The notes below the pieces were generated by a model. It saw only the letters and a program-made list of their open reading frames with translations. It was not told the DNA's origin and ran no database searches. The position numbers were made by a program, and so were the translations under genes. Below are positions 1 through 11,300 of a stretch of 64,000 nucleotides of DNA, piece by piece; the stretch's first letter is position 1, and every line of letters starts with the position of its first letter. Source of the DNA: Gordionus sp. m RMFG-2023. Its lineage: Eukaryota; Nematomorpha; Gordioida; Chordodea; Parachordodidae. Location of the stretch: the NCBI RefSeq assembly GCF_954871325.1, contig NC_088775.1:19197561-19261560 (forward strand). Reading direction: 5' to 3'.

Positions 1-483
1 ATAAAGATTGGGTGTTAAACAAACTAATCTAAAAAAATATATTTTTTTTTAAAACTATTTTATTAATTAAATTTCTAAAAAAATTTAAACAAAAATGTGA
101 TTGCGTTGTGTCCGGAGGAGAGATACAAAATATAAAATATTGTTTTTACCTTATAATAACGAATAACCCTGGAATCAAGACAATCCTGTATTCACGGTCA
201 ACAACTGTCAAAAAAAGACGAAATTACAAAAATTCAAAAAACAGAAATGTAAATGACAAAATAGAGAACCAAATAAAAAGATCTAGGCAATGATCTAAAT
301 ATAGAAATAATTTATTCAAATCACTAAAATCACAAATATAATAAAATCTTCTTCTTTATTAGTAATTCAACAAGAAAAATTACAATTAATTTCAAAAAAG
401 ATATTAATAATCATTTTCATAAAAAATTAATGATGTAAAAAAAATCACTTTTTTTCAAAAACGATAAAAAAATATATCATCAT
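1..483. other. AT-rich sequence, no feature recognised
   Basis: Homopolymer-rich AT sequence before the first LINE relic. A short open frame from 108 to 293 is lysine/asparagine-rich and resembles nothing I know; it is probably chance. Confidence 0.5.
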
Positions 484-1850
484 CTGAAAGCAGCTCCCTT
501 AGCGATCTCTCGGTTCCTACTGCCTTTGTTTAACAAGATATGGTTTACTGGGATGATGCCAGCGGATTGGAATAGGACTATCTTTTGCAACTTCCCGAAA
601 ATTCCAAATCCATCTAAATTCAAGGATTATAGAGCCATCGCTCTCACGTCTATTGCATCAAAAGTTTTTATGGTTCTTTTAAAAAACCGCATTCTTTCCT
701 CTATACCAAACCTTTTGTCTAAATACATTTGTGCTTACCGTCCAAGTAGAAATATAAACGAACCAATATTAGCTTTAAAGATTATAATGCAGAAATGTGA
801 GAAGTATAAATTACCTTTTTACTTTATTTTTATCGACTTTAAACGTGCTTTTGATAATGTTAACCATGATGCGCTTTGGAAGATTTTAACCGAATGTGGC
901 ATTGACTCTAATATTATAAGGATCCTTAAAACACATTATAGTAGTCTTTTTGCCTCCTTAAAAATCAATAATAAGGTTTCTCCATCTTTTAGGACAAAGA
1001 AAAGGCTAAAACAAGGGTGTGTTCTTTCCCCGCTATTGTTTAATATACTTATGAATAAAATCATAGTAGATACGCTGGCTACTGCGAATCTCTTAGAATT
1101 AAGGTCCAGTCAGTCGTTCTTCTTGGAAAATAGGGTGATATGTTATGCTGATGACATAGTATTGATAACAAAAAGTTTGGAAGAAACCCAAAATTTGATC
1201 TCTATATTAAACTCCTTTAGTTTTAAGGTTGGCTTTATAAACTTTGATAAAACAGTGATAATGCCCTCGTCTCAGGCGCCTCTTCTGAATAATTTGGTGG
1301 TTGGGGGAAAGTTGGTTAAGATGGTGAAATCCTTTAAATATCTAGGTGTAACCATTGACAATAAAGGTAGTTGTAAAGAGGAACTAAAAATTCGTATACA
1401 AAATGCTAGGGCGGCTTTTGGAAAGCTAGAGAGATATCCGTTTTCACAAGACTCCGTATTTTCAACTCAACCATCATCCCGATTCTCTTTTATGGCGGTG
1501 ATACATGGGAGATTAAAAAGACCGAAACTAGGAAATTACAAACGTTTGTAAATAAATGCCTAAGAATAATAAATGGAATTTTCTAACCTAATATTATCTC
1601 AAATGAAAACCTTTGGAAGATGTCTAACCATACCCAAGTTCACGTGTCTTTAAAAAAGAAGCGTCTTACTTTCTTTGCCCATATTTTGAGAAACCATAGT
1701 AACAATAGCCTCGTTATTGATGCCATTAATTGGTTATACTCCTTTAATGGGAAAACATATTGCAAATATAAGACATTATGGTTCTACAGAGCCTTGAAGG
1801 AAATAATGGATCTAAACAAATTTGAAGCAGTTCCTAAGGCTAAATAAAAA
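484..1850 (+). mobile_element. LINE family A, 5'-truncated copy with reverse transcriptase
   Basis: Non-LTR retrotransposon fragment. The reading frame from about 484 to 1551 gives the reverse-transcriptase core: [43 protein letters not shown] (first catalytic Asp), LKQGCVLSPLLFN and the active site CYADDIVLIT at 1141-1164, then KYLGVTIDNKG. A second frame (1620-1847) holds the usual C-terminal motif KKRLTFFAHILRNH, so at least one frameshift separates the two. The endonuclease is absent, which fits 5' truncation. Clade not assigned; related to copies at 2.6-3.7 and 29.5-35.3 kb. Confidence 0.88.
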
Positions 1851-2600
1851 CAAAAAATCTATAAAGAAATTACTAAAAATTAAATCAAACTACCTAAACC
1901 TCTCATAATTTTTTTTTTTTTTTAATTTTTTTATTTCTGTATTTCAGGTTATTTAATTTCTTCATTTCTCAATTTACCTCCTGACTTTGTCTTTCACCTT
2001 TTCTGTGAATTACCTACTTCACTGACATTAGCTTTTATTTATCTTATTGACTTAATGTACTAATTTAAATCAGTCCGTCCCATATTTTTAATTACATATA
2101 CAATGTCTTAGGTGTTGTTGTACTTCTATACATTTCCCATTATATGAGTTAAGATATATTAATGGCATTTGAGAAATAGTTTGTGATTTGCCTTTCTTAT
2201 GTGGACTAGAATTAATCTTTGGCTCTTTTTAATTTAGTTTTTGGGTATGTTTTGTATTTTTCCATAGTTTTTGAGTTCGAAATGTTTCTGGGGTAGAGGG
2301 TATCCTCTTTTGTTTATGAGACATTTATTTGTTTATAGTCATCTATTTCTTTTATTTTTTATTTATTTTTTTCTTCCCCAGTTTCTTTGGTCTCTCTAAC
2401 ATGTCCGCCCCCTCCATAGACTAATATAGGAATAGTGGATGTGCCCTCAGTCTAGAAAATACCGATTTCTCTCTTATCTTCCATACTTTTTGTATACGTT
2501 TAAAAGTTTCCACTCGCCTTTGTATTCTAATTTTTTTCTTCTTCTTTGCAACTACTTTTATTATTAAATATATTTCCTAAATACATTGTGACTACATTTA
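1851..2600. other. Probable LINE 3' region, T-rich, no gene
   Basis: Follows the LINE coding end. Scattered short matches (for example a CTACCTAAACCTCTC-like segment) to the 3' region after the LINE near 35.1 kb suggest untranslated tail. No open frame of note. Confidence 0.35.
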
Positions 2601-3720
2601 CCCTGTTCTAACTATAAGTTTTTGAAGTGGTTACTTGTTTTTCTTGGGAAAAATAAGGAGGAAAACTGTTTTTTTTATATTCATTTCAATATTTTTCTTT
2701 ATTATTGCTAGTCAACTAGATTTAACGTCTTTAACTTTTTTCTTTTTCAAAACATTACATCTTAATTGCAGTCTACATATAATACATTGGTCGTTCCCAG
2801 TGTTTCTCTTTTGTTATTATTTTTTTATTTATTTAGGAGTGGCAAGAGTTTAGCCTTGTTTTACTCCTTTTTACCTTGGAGGTAGGGGATTTTCTTTGTC
2901 ATTGATTTCGAAGCATCCAAACATGTATTAGTGGTTTTCTGGATCTGGAAGATGTTGGGGTCTTCTCTTTCCTGACAACGAAGCTGCATGGTTAACATTA
3001 TCAATAGCTCTGCTATAATTTACAAATGTAAAGTAGAAGGGGGTTTGTACTACTTTTTCTGCATGATTATTTTTCTGAATTAATTTTTGGCTCCAGTATA
3101 TTTTTTTTTCCATGCTACAGTATGTGATGGCTATAGCTCAGTAACCCTTTAATTACTGTGGTCTTAGATTTTTGGGTAGTTACTTAAGTAGGATTTGTTC
3201 CATCCCACTGAATAGTTCCGCTCTCCCATATTTTATTGAAAGAGGGCTAATAGGTAGCGAGATATTGTTATAGGTGCTATTTTTGGGTTTTCTGCTGTGA
3301 TATTATCTAGCCCCGGAGCTTTGTTTTCCCTTAGTCTTTGACCACTTGTTATTTCATTTATGGAGAAACCAGTCGACAGGGATGGGGGTGGCGAGGTTTG
3401 TAATTATGTTTGTTTGTAGAGTCTTTCCGTGAGTGATAGACTATCATATAACAATCAAGCCATAATGCCTTTTGTAAATCCTGGCCAACAATTACTGTTC
3501 TATTTCCTAAAACTTGAGCTGGTTCCTATTTCTGCGTCGTAGTTCCTTTCTCTCATATCTTTATTAATATCAAAAACCTTTTTCTCTATATAATCTATCT
3601 ATCACTCCATAGAGTATTTTGTTTCTCTGGAAAAGAAAAAAAAACCTTTGTTGTGTGGTGTTCGTTGCTGGATAGTCATAAACCTATTACTGACTAGTTT
3701 TGCCTATTCACTGGAATTTT
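2600..3720 (-). mobile_element. LINE family A relic, opposite orientation
   Basis: On the minus strand, fragments in shifting frames match the LINE A reverse transcriptase in order: an NKAPGLDNI-like start near 3.33 kb, then AENPKIAPITISRYLLALF, then TPFYFTFVNYSRAIDNVNHA at about 3.05-2.98 kb, DPNIFQIQKT, and a GVKQG remnant near 2.86 kb. Many stops and frameshifts show an old copy. It lies tail-facing the copy at 484-1850. Confidence 0.7.
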
Positions 3721-5200
3721 CACCCATTTAAACAATTTGCGGTAAACCCATTAGCTTTTTCTTATTTTCATGAATAAATTCTAATTTCAATTGATTTGAA
3801 CACATTCTCAATTATTGATAGTAATTATCAAGGCTTACATTAGATGTTAAACTTAAAATTAGCCACCACCCACCCTTAAAGTAATTAAATTATTTTTGCA
3901 GTTCTTGGGTATAGGCTTTTGTTTTGCCCATTTCTTTTGTTTATTAGCCTATAGACGTTTAAGCAACAGTTCTTGAATTGTTGCGCGTACAAGTACGTGC
4001 GGCTTGCCCACAAATGTGTGAAGGGCTCCTCATTTTTCTCCCCTTAATTAACTATCCAGTTTGATGGATTTTTGAGGAAAATCTAGCATAGCTCTGTTGT
4101 ATCCTCAACCAGAGGGCGAAAACGCTTTTATCACGTATCACGTACAATAGATGTTGATTTCTTTTTTACGTTAGGAAAGCTATTTTTTTCTTTTTCAAAA
4201 AACAGTTTTGAGTTAAATGTTTAATACAAGTATATTTTTGATATTTTTACAAACTACGATTATTTTAAGATATAATATACCAACTAGAGGTGGTGCGACA
4301 ATATATTAAATCTTAATTGTTTCATCATATCATTCTGGTCCTTATTTTATAGTTCAAAAATGTTTCATTTCTGATATGGCATCCTTGCCATGTAAATAAC
4401 TCAAGGCTTCAATATATTTGCATAATTATTTCTTCCAAAGATTTTTATTGTTTTTATTTTATCAATTTATCCAACATAATAAATTCTGATACTAGTTTAC
4501 AACGTGAGTGCCATGACTATTACTGCAAATTAACCAGCATCTATTATTTGTGTTGCTATGTAATTTAAGATTATTACTATAACGGCTGAGAGCATATTTT
4601 AGATAAACAATAATGGTCAACTGTGTAGTCGTTTATATATCATTTAAAATGGATGATAATCTTTTAGAAATTTAATATCTCACAATAATTTTCTCGACTA
4701 CTTCTAGCTACCATCATGTCATCTAAAGGTAGCTCTAACCACTTAATAGTTTTATGATTTGGATTGTTCGTTTATACTCTCTTCTTCAAGAATTGCTGAT
4801 TTGGTTTAGGCCTATAAATTTTTCCTTATTAGTCCATTCTATAAATGTGTAAAATGGTAACAGAGAGTTATATTAGTTTGATAACCTTTTGTCAATGTAA
4901 GTTGCTAAGAATTATATTATTGCATTATGTGGTTTTTAAAAACTATTATCAATTGAGGCATATGTATGAATTAATTAATCTTTTTTATCACTTGTAATTC
5001 TTTAGACGCAAATTTTTTTTATATCAGCAATCGAAAATATTTTATACTGTAATAAATAGATTTTGTATTAAAAAATTTTATTTTTAGAAATGTCTTGTAT
5101 TGTTTAAATTATTTATATAGCAGTTTATTTTGTATGCAAAATATAATAAATGAGAAAATTAAAATTCAGAATAATTGTTCAGTTAACAAATTTAAAAAAT
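3721..5200. other. AT-rich intergenic sequence
   Basis: No coding pattern or clear repeat seen beyond a short segment near 3.95 kb (GACGTTTAAGCAACAG) that resembles one near 35.22 kb, possibly a LINE end. Confidence 0.4.
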
Positions 5201-5204
5201 ATAT

Positions 5205-5345
5205 TTATATAAAACCCGACGGAAGGCCGAGCAAAAGCTGGCCGAAGGCCCGCAAATTGGGAGGCATAGGGGCGAAGCCCCCTCCCCCATAAATATTTTT
5301 TAGTTGAGCCCCTTGAGATTGTAAAGGCTAGCGACGCCCCTGTCA
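5205..5345. repeat. Small GC-rich dispersed repeat
   Basis: GGGGGCTTCGCCCC-type inverted motif and an end of the form GGCTAGCGACGCCCCTG. Similar ends occur at 6575-6715 and 46090-46315, suggesting a family of short MITE-like repeats. Too short to encode protein. Confidence 0.5.
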
Positions 5346-5479
5346 GATACCTCAAAATAGAAAAGATAGATAGAACCTACAAGAGTCAAACTTTATTTCT
5401 TAATTCCTAGAAAGGCTTATAAACCATTAGCTTAATCTCAGAAGTACATCCTCTTAGTTTTGGTTGTCTCTGCTTTATT

Positions 5480-5935
5480 CGAATTACTTCAGGCTTGAAG
5501 GCTTTCGGCTAGGTACTACTTAATTTGAATCGGGTTTGTTTTCCTTAGCCTGGTTTTGTTTGGCCCTAGTTTAGGTAGGCCATGCTAGGCTAGAATTTGT
5601 TAGATTTTACTTTATCAGATGGCGTAATCAGACTTTGATTTGTCACGCCTGGCTTAGTCAGCATTGGTTTTGTTAGACTAACAAAATCAGAATAAAGGAG
5701 TAATTATACTCTGTGAGACAAAACAAAGCATAACAGAATGAAGTGAAACAAATCGCTAAAAAACATTACGAAGAGAAACAAAACGCTGTCAAAGAAACCA
5801 GAGTGAAATAAATAAAGCGTAACAAAAATGGAGGCAAACAAAATAAATCATTCCAAACCCAAGCTAACAAATTGAAGCCAAATAAGAGATCTGAAACAAA
5901 ATAATCTAAATAAATTTAAACAAACATACCCTCAC
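5480..5935. repeat. GT-rich to AC-rich strand-switch block with palindromic centre
   Basis: The first half is full of TTTGTTT/GGCTTAG-like words, the second half of AACAAA/GAAACAAA words on the same strand. The switch point carries the perfect 19-nt palindrome TTTTGTTAGACTAACAAAA (5668-5686). Looks like an old inverted repeat of simple sequence. Confidence 0.55.
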
Positions 5936-6570
5936 CATGTAATGTAGCAAATCAAAAATATTTAAATATAGAATATATTAATCCGTCTCCTCAATTCACA
6001 GGAACTATAATCTGTTATTTTCACATTCACAGGATGCATATAGACTTAAAAATAAATGTAGTATCATTTGAGATATTATTCCATATCTTACTAACGCATT
6101 TTTTTACAATAATATTTAAATTTATCATAAGAAGTAGAGGTAACCCAATTCGTTTTTAAAATAACAATCAATTTTTTCTACAGTTTTTAGCATTATAACT
6201 TATTAGTTTTAGTAATAAACAGTTCTGATAATTTATTGTTGCGATAATTTCATATATTTTTCAACAATCAGACATCTAAACAGTGTAATTTCTAAAATCA
6301 AAAAATATCGGAATATGAGATACCAATTAATTAAATAAATTTTTAATATATTTCTAGCCTAAAAAGATCTATAACATATAAAAAAAATATTTTTTGAATT
6401 TTATTAACAAATTTTTAATTAAAATTATTATAAGTTATAGATCTCTGTTTAGCTTAATAAATGAGGTTATAAATTTGCATATCATTATCACATCAAAAAT
6501 TGAATCCTTTAACTGAATGTAGCAATTAATATTTCATATGATCCTTCACATCGTCATCGTTTGAATCATT
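5936..6570. other. AT-rich intergenic sequence, nothing recognised
   Basis: No coding, RNA or repeat signal seen on either strand. Confidence 0.45.
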
Positions 6571-6574
6571 CTTT

Positions 6575-6715
6575 TCATCAGTAGCGTCATTAGAGGGCTC
6601 GAAGCCCCCTGAAATATTTAAAGAACCCCCTCAAAAAAGGTAATTTTGAAATTAATTTTAAAAAATTTTTTGAGCCCCCTGGGATTTTAAAGACTAGTGA
6701 TGCCTCTAGTTTTCT
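6575..6715. repeat. Small MITE-like repeat with GTCATTAG / CTAGTGATG ends
   Basis: Imperfect inverted ends (AGCGTCATTAGAGGGCTC and the complement of GACTAGTGATGCC) flank an AT core with GAGCCCCCTGG. Related to 5205-5345 and 46090-46315. Confidence 0.5.
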
Positions 6716-8120
6716 TCTAGTTTTAAATATAGAATGTTATGAATATTACAGTATAATTATTTTAAAAACTACTTTAGAACATGCTCTTTAAATTTGGGGA
6801 TTCACATAATGTCTAATTTAAGTAAATCGAATTTTAAATATACCTCGTGAATATCGAGTTTACAGCTCTTTCCATTTTCCTTTAATAGAGAAATAACGTA
6901 TTTTATATAAATTTATGGGAGACTGGGGAGCTCTAAGACAGGTGTTTATCTTTTTGATATTTTGAAAAAGATACGAGTATCTGTATCTAAGATTCATTTT
7001 TTTTATAAAGAATCTGTATCTATATTCTTTTTCCGGAGGACCTGCCCAACTCTGAATATAATAAACAAATAAAATATTTATAAAGTTATAAAATTATGAT
7101 ATAGACACAAAAATCTTATTTGTAAGAATTTTTCATTGATACCCCTATAATTAAATTACCTCGAATTTCGTTTTCTTGGGATATTTGCATATCTAGTCCT
7201 ACCTTTATCTAGTATATAAATAATGTTTTATAATGAAAAATTCAGTAAATTTAATTTTTAAAATAGGAGGTAATTTTTTAAGTTAGAAAAGGAGTATAAA
7301 AGAATATGAATCGAATAACGCATTATTCTCATAATTCGTTTTATAAATCAAATTATGCATAAAATCTATTAATAAATAAAATCATATTAAAATCTATCAA
7401 ACATTATATAATTTATTTTTATATAATTTGGAATTAAGAGTTTAAAAAAATAAATAGATAACTATAACCTCTAATTCTTGAATCTTTAAAAAATAATTTA
7501 CAAAATAAATTTGTTTAAATAAATGTGAATTATGATATTTTTATTTATTATTAATTCATACTTTTAGTTTTATGGACTTGGACAATAAATTTTACCAAAA
7601 TATTTATAAATTCAAAAGAGTGAAATATTTTTTTTTAAAAAAAATATCGATTTACATTAATTGCGGCGAATTACACGAAAATGAATTAAAATTATTATAA
7701 TATTGGATACTTCGCGCTAACTGTGAATGCACGGTAATTATAAAAATAAACGAAAATAAAATGATAAAAATTAATTTTAAAATTTGTATTTTGATATAAT
7801 TAGGCGAAGTGCAGGCCGTAAATTAGTATTAAAAAAATAATAAGAATGAAGAGATTATATAAAATATAAATTATATAACAATTAATATAATATCTCCTTT
7901 TTAAATATCTATAAATAATTGTGATTATTTTTATAAATATAATTTTAGCATTAAAATATTCTACTATAATTTATTTCCGTGAATAATAGATGGGGAAAAG
8001 TTTAAATAAAATATTAAAATGTAGGAAAGTATTATAAAAAAATTATAAATTAAAAATTTTTTTTTATAAATAATTGCAAAAATTTCTAATAAATATAATT
8101 TTAAAATAGAATATAACAAT
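6716..8120. other. AT-rich downstream flank of the ABCG gene
   Basis: No gene seen. A short segment near 7.7 kb (ACTTCGCGCTAACTGTGAAT) resembles one near 59.72 kb, so some dispersed repeat is present. Confidence 0.4.
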
Positions 8121-8126
8121 TTTATT
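8121..8126 (-). promoter_or_regulatory. Candidate polyadenylation signal of the ABCG gene
   Basis: AATAAA on the minus strand about 37 nt past the stop codon, in AT-rich sequence. Position fits a short 3' UTR, but such hexamers are common in this composition. Confidence 0.4.
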
Positions 8127-8162
8127 AAAATATTATAGTTTTTTAAGATTTAATAAGACCGG

Positions 8163-8310
8163 TCAATTTCTTTTCATTCTTCTTAGTTGAATATAACTTA
8201 ATATCCAAAAGATAAGAGTAATTGTCACTAATGCAACATGATTTTGCCAAAAATCCCAATCATTTTTAAATGGTATGCCTTGGTTGATTAGATATGAATT
8301 ACCGGTTATA
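8163..8310 (-). CDS. ABCG2-like: ABCG exon 17 (membrane segment 6, stop)
   Basis: Residues 661-709 and TGA. Encodes [14 protein letters not shown], then [20 protein letters not shown] and the basic end QLRRMKRN, matching the ABCG2 end (TGEEYLVKQGIDLS ... WKNHVALACMIVIF). Acceptor TTCAG|TATAAC. Confidence 0.94.
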
Positions 8311-11300
8311 CTGAATATTTATATTATTTTAAAAAGACTAATGATAATTTTATTAATATTAAATTTATGGATGGTCAATATTAAATATCGAATCGAATTG
8401 TAGCCGATACTTACTGCTCTTAAATCGGATCGGACAGGTATTTTAAAAAAACCGACCCATGATCATCGTTGTTCTTTATTTTATTTGCAATGTCTTTTTT
8501 TTTAAATTTATTTTTAAGCTTTGAACCCAGATTTTGATTTTAGACCCGGACCCTAATTTTTTTTGAAAAATATATATTAAACACATTGTTAAAATAGTAA
8601 AATGAAGTAAAAATCGCGAATTGCTTTATTTATTACCAAAGAAATTATAATTTTCATTTATTGTGATAAAAGAAAAGTTTATTTTTTTTGAAAATTCCTG
8701 GCTCCAATTTAAAAAAATATAATGGTAGGTCCAAGCTCGGTTTCGGGCCTAACGCAGGTCTGCTTGTAGGGCACATAATTGTAACAAATAACGAGTTGCT
8801 TTCAATTTTATATAAAGTAAGTTATTAAAAAATAACTATATAATTACTAGTAATATTTTGTCTAAAATTTAGTATTATATAAAGACTAGAGCTTTAAATG
8901 GCTTGGCTACTATGAAATATCATCTTCGTATTAAAAATAATATTATCGATTCATTTTCTTTTCAATCAATAACTTCATAATGTATTATAATACCAATGAT
9001 TATTATTATCAGGTGTCAATGATGTATTCATGTTTGTTTCCATTACTAGATCGTCGCAAAATATCTGGTCTTTTAGTTCATTTGTGAGGAAAGCCTGATA
9101 TTATATATTGGTTTTAAATGTAATAAATAAATAATTTATATTTTCCATATGAATAATTATAATAATAAATGTATATTCTTAAATTGAGAGATACTGAATG
9201 AAAATTTTATCTAAATGACTTATAAATTTACTTACATGATTAGCGTACAAAAATATGCTACAATATTTAAGCCACATTATAACTGGAGATATGCTTCTTA
9301 TATTGACGAAAAAACCACCAAATACCTTGTATTTTTTATAATAAATAGATATAATGTTATATTATTAATACAGTATAAAATGCTTATAATATTTTGCAAG
9401 GGATTAGAAATTCATAATATTTTAACCAGGGACCCGGAACAAAAGCATTTTTGCCTTCCTGTTCCGTTCTAGTTAAAATATTATTGTGATATCTAGAAAT
9501 ATTTATAATGTTTTTAAACGGCTCTATTTGAGCCGATTTTTAAAAACGGCTAACTCAATTTATCTAAAAGAAAATAACGTAAGCCTGAAGATTTTTCTCA
9601 TAGATGGCACAAAGGTATGGACATCTATTAGCGAAATCTCAAAGCTTTGGCAAAATTTTTCTGGCTAAAATCTTGAATTAGCCGTTTTTAAAAATCGGCT
9701 CAAATCGAGCCATTTAACAACACTAAATCACTAAATATGTAAATGATATAGATTGGATTATTTTGTGTTGATGTATTATATATAATTTACAAATAGAATT
9801 TATTTTGGTTAAAGTTTTTTTTATATATTTCTAAATGTTTGTTATGTAAATGTGATGAAAACGCGTAATAATTGTAGATATTTTATACCTTAAGGGTTTA
9901 ACAATTGAGTTATTCACTTTTATTTTTTTGCTTATAATTTTTAATCTTTTTAATTATTTTAGTTCTTTTAATTTTTATTTTTAACTTTAATTTTATAATG
10001 TTTTTGCTTTATAATTTATTATTGTATAATTAATAGTTATGAATAAAGGAAGCCATAAATTCTGTTATTGTGTTAAATTTCATATTAATTATTTTATCAT
10101 CATTTTTATTTAGATTGCAATGATACTCAAAAATTCGCAATTCAACAGTGGTGTCAAAGGAAGAATGCGTTCTGGGGGCAATTCAGAAAATTTCAGTCTA
10201 ATGCCAAGCAATGGTCACATGGGAACAAGGAGTGTTGTCAAACTGCATTCTAATGCAAAAATTCCAAAAATAATTGGGTAAGAAAAATATTTAGAGTTAT
10301 ATAAATCAAATTTTGAAGACGTAGGTTGAAAAAGAAGGAAATTATTTTATAGTAGCTCATTTTCTCAGACTATATTTTTAAAAATTGTTAGATAAAGATT
10401 CAAAATGGTGTAGGAATATAATAAATTGAAAAAAAGAGGATTATAAAGGTATCATTTATAGCTGTGTTATAGTTATTTAAAGATGATAATTTATGAAATT
10501 AACAAAAGTTATAAGTAAACTTCCAACTAAATCTAACTTAGACTATAAGATAATTTAGATTTTAGAAATTATTATAAGTTATTAAAAATGATCACTGGAG
10601 ATAACTATGATAAAGAAAAAGGAACATAAATTGAGATTAAATAAATTTATTTGTAAAAATATATTATAATTGAAAATATGCGAAGATTAAATTAAAGACT
10701 CGAATACAAATAGTTTGCATAAAGATACGATAATTTAAAAAATTCGGAGAATAAGATTGTTAGATAATATGTTGATGTTGTAATTACATTCTTATTAAAG
10801 ATTTACGTTTAACTTTAATTTTAAGGGTTGCGAGAGATAAAACAGCCTCAATGATATGAATGTGAATAAGATACGCATAAGTTCATAATATTTCGTAAAA
10901 TATTAGGTTGTTGATTAACCAAATTCGTAAAGAGAAACGCCTTTCATCATTAGAAAATTCAGGCCGCAAACGAGCTCAATTAGAGATCGGAATTTTATTT
11001 GAATCATTAATAAGATTTGAGGTCAATTATGCAACATTATTCTAATAATACCAGAAAGAAAAACAAGCGAAAAATATGGAAATACTAAAGAAGAAATGAT
11101 AAAGGCTATTTTAAATTGTTTAATGAGGTTTTAGATATAAGAAAATAGAAATTCAAAAATTACCCTAGAGCTTGTAGATAAAAGATCCAAGCAGAATGAA
11201 GAAAGTTATTTTTTTGAATAATGATATATGGATATGAAATAGTTCGGAAGAGAAAAAGAAAAAGATTTTGATATTTAATTAAAATAAAACTAGTTACAAA

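Noticed and set aside
2635-2853. 72-codon Phe/Ile-rich frame
   Set aside because: Lies antisense to the end of a LINE relic in T-rich sequence; no sign of a membrane-protein gene.
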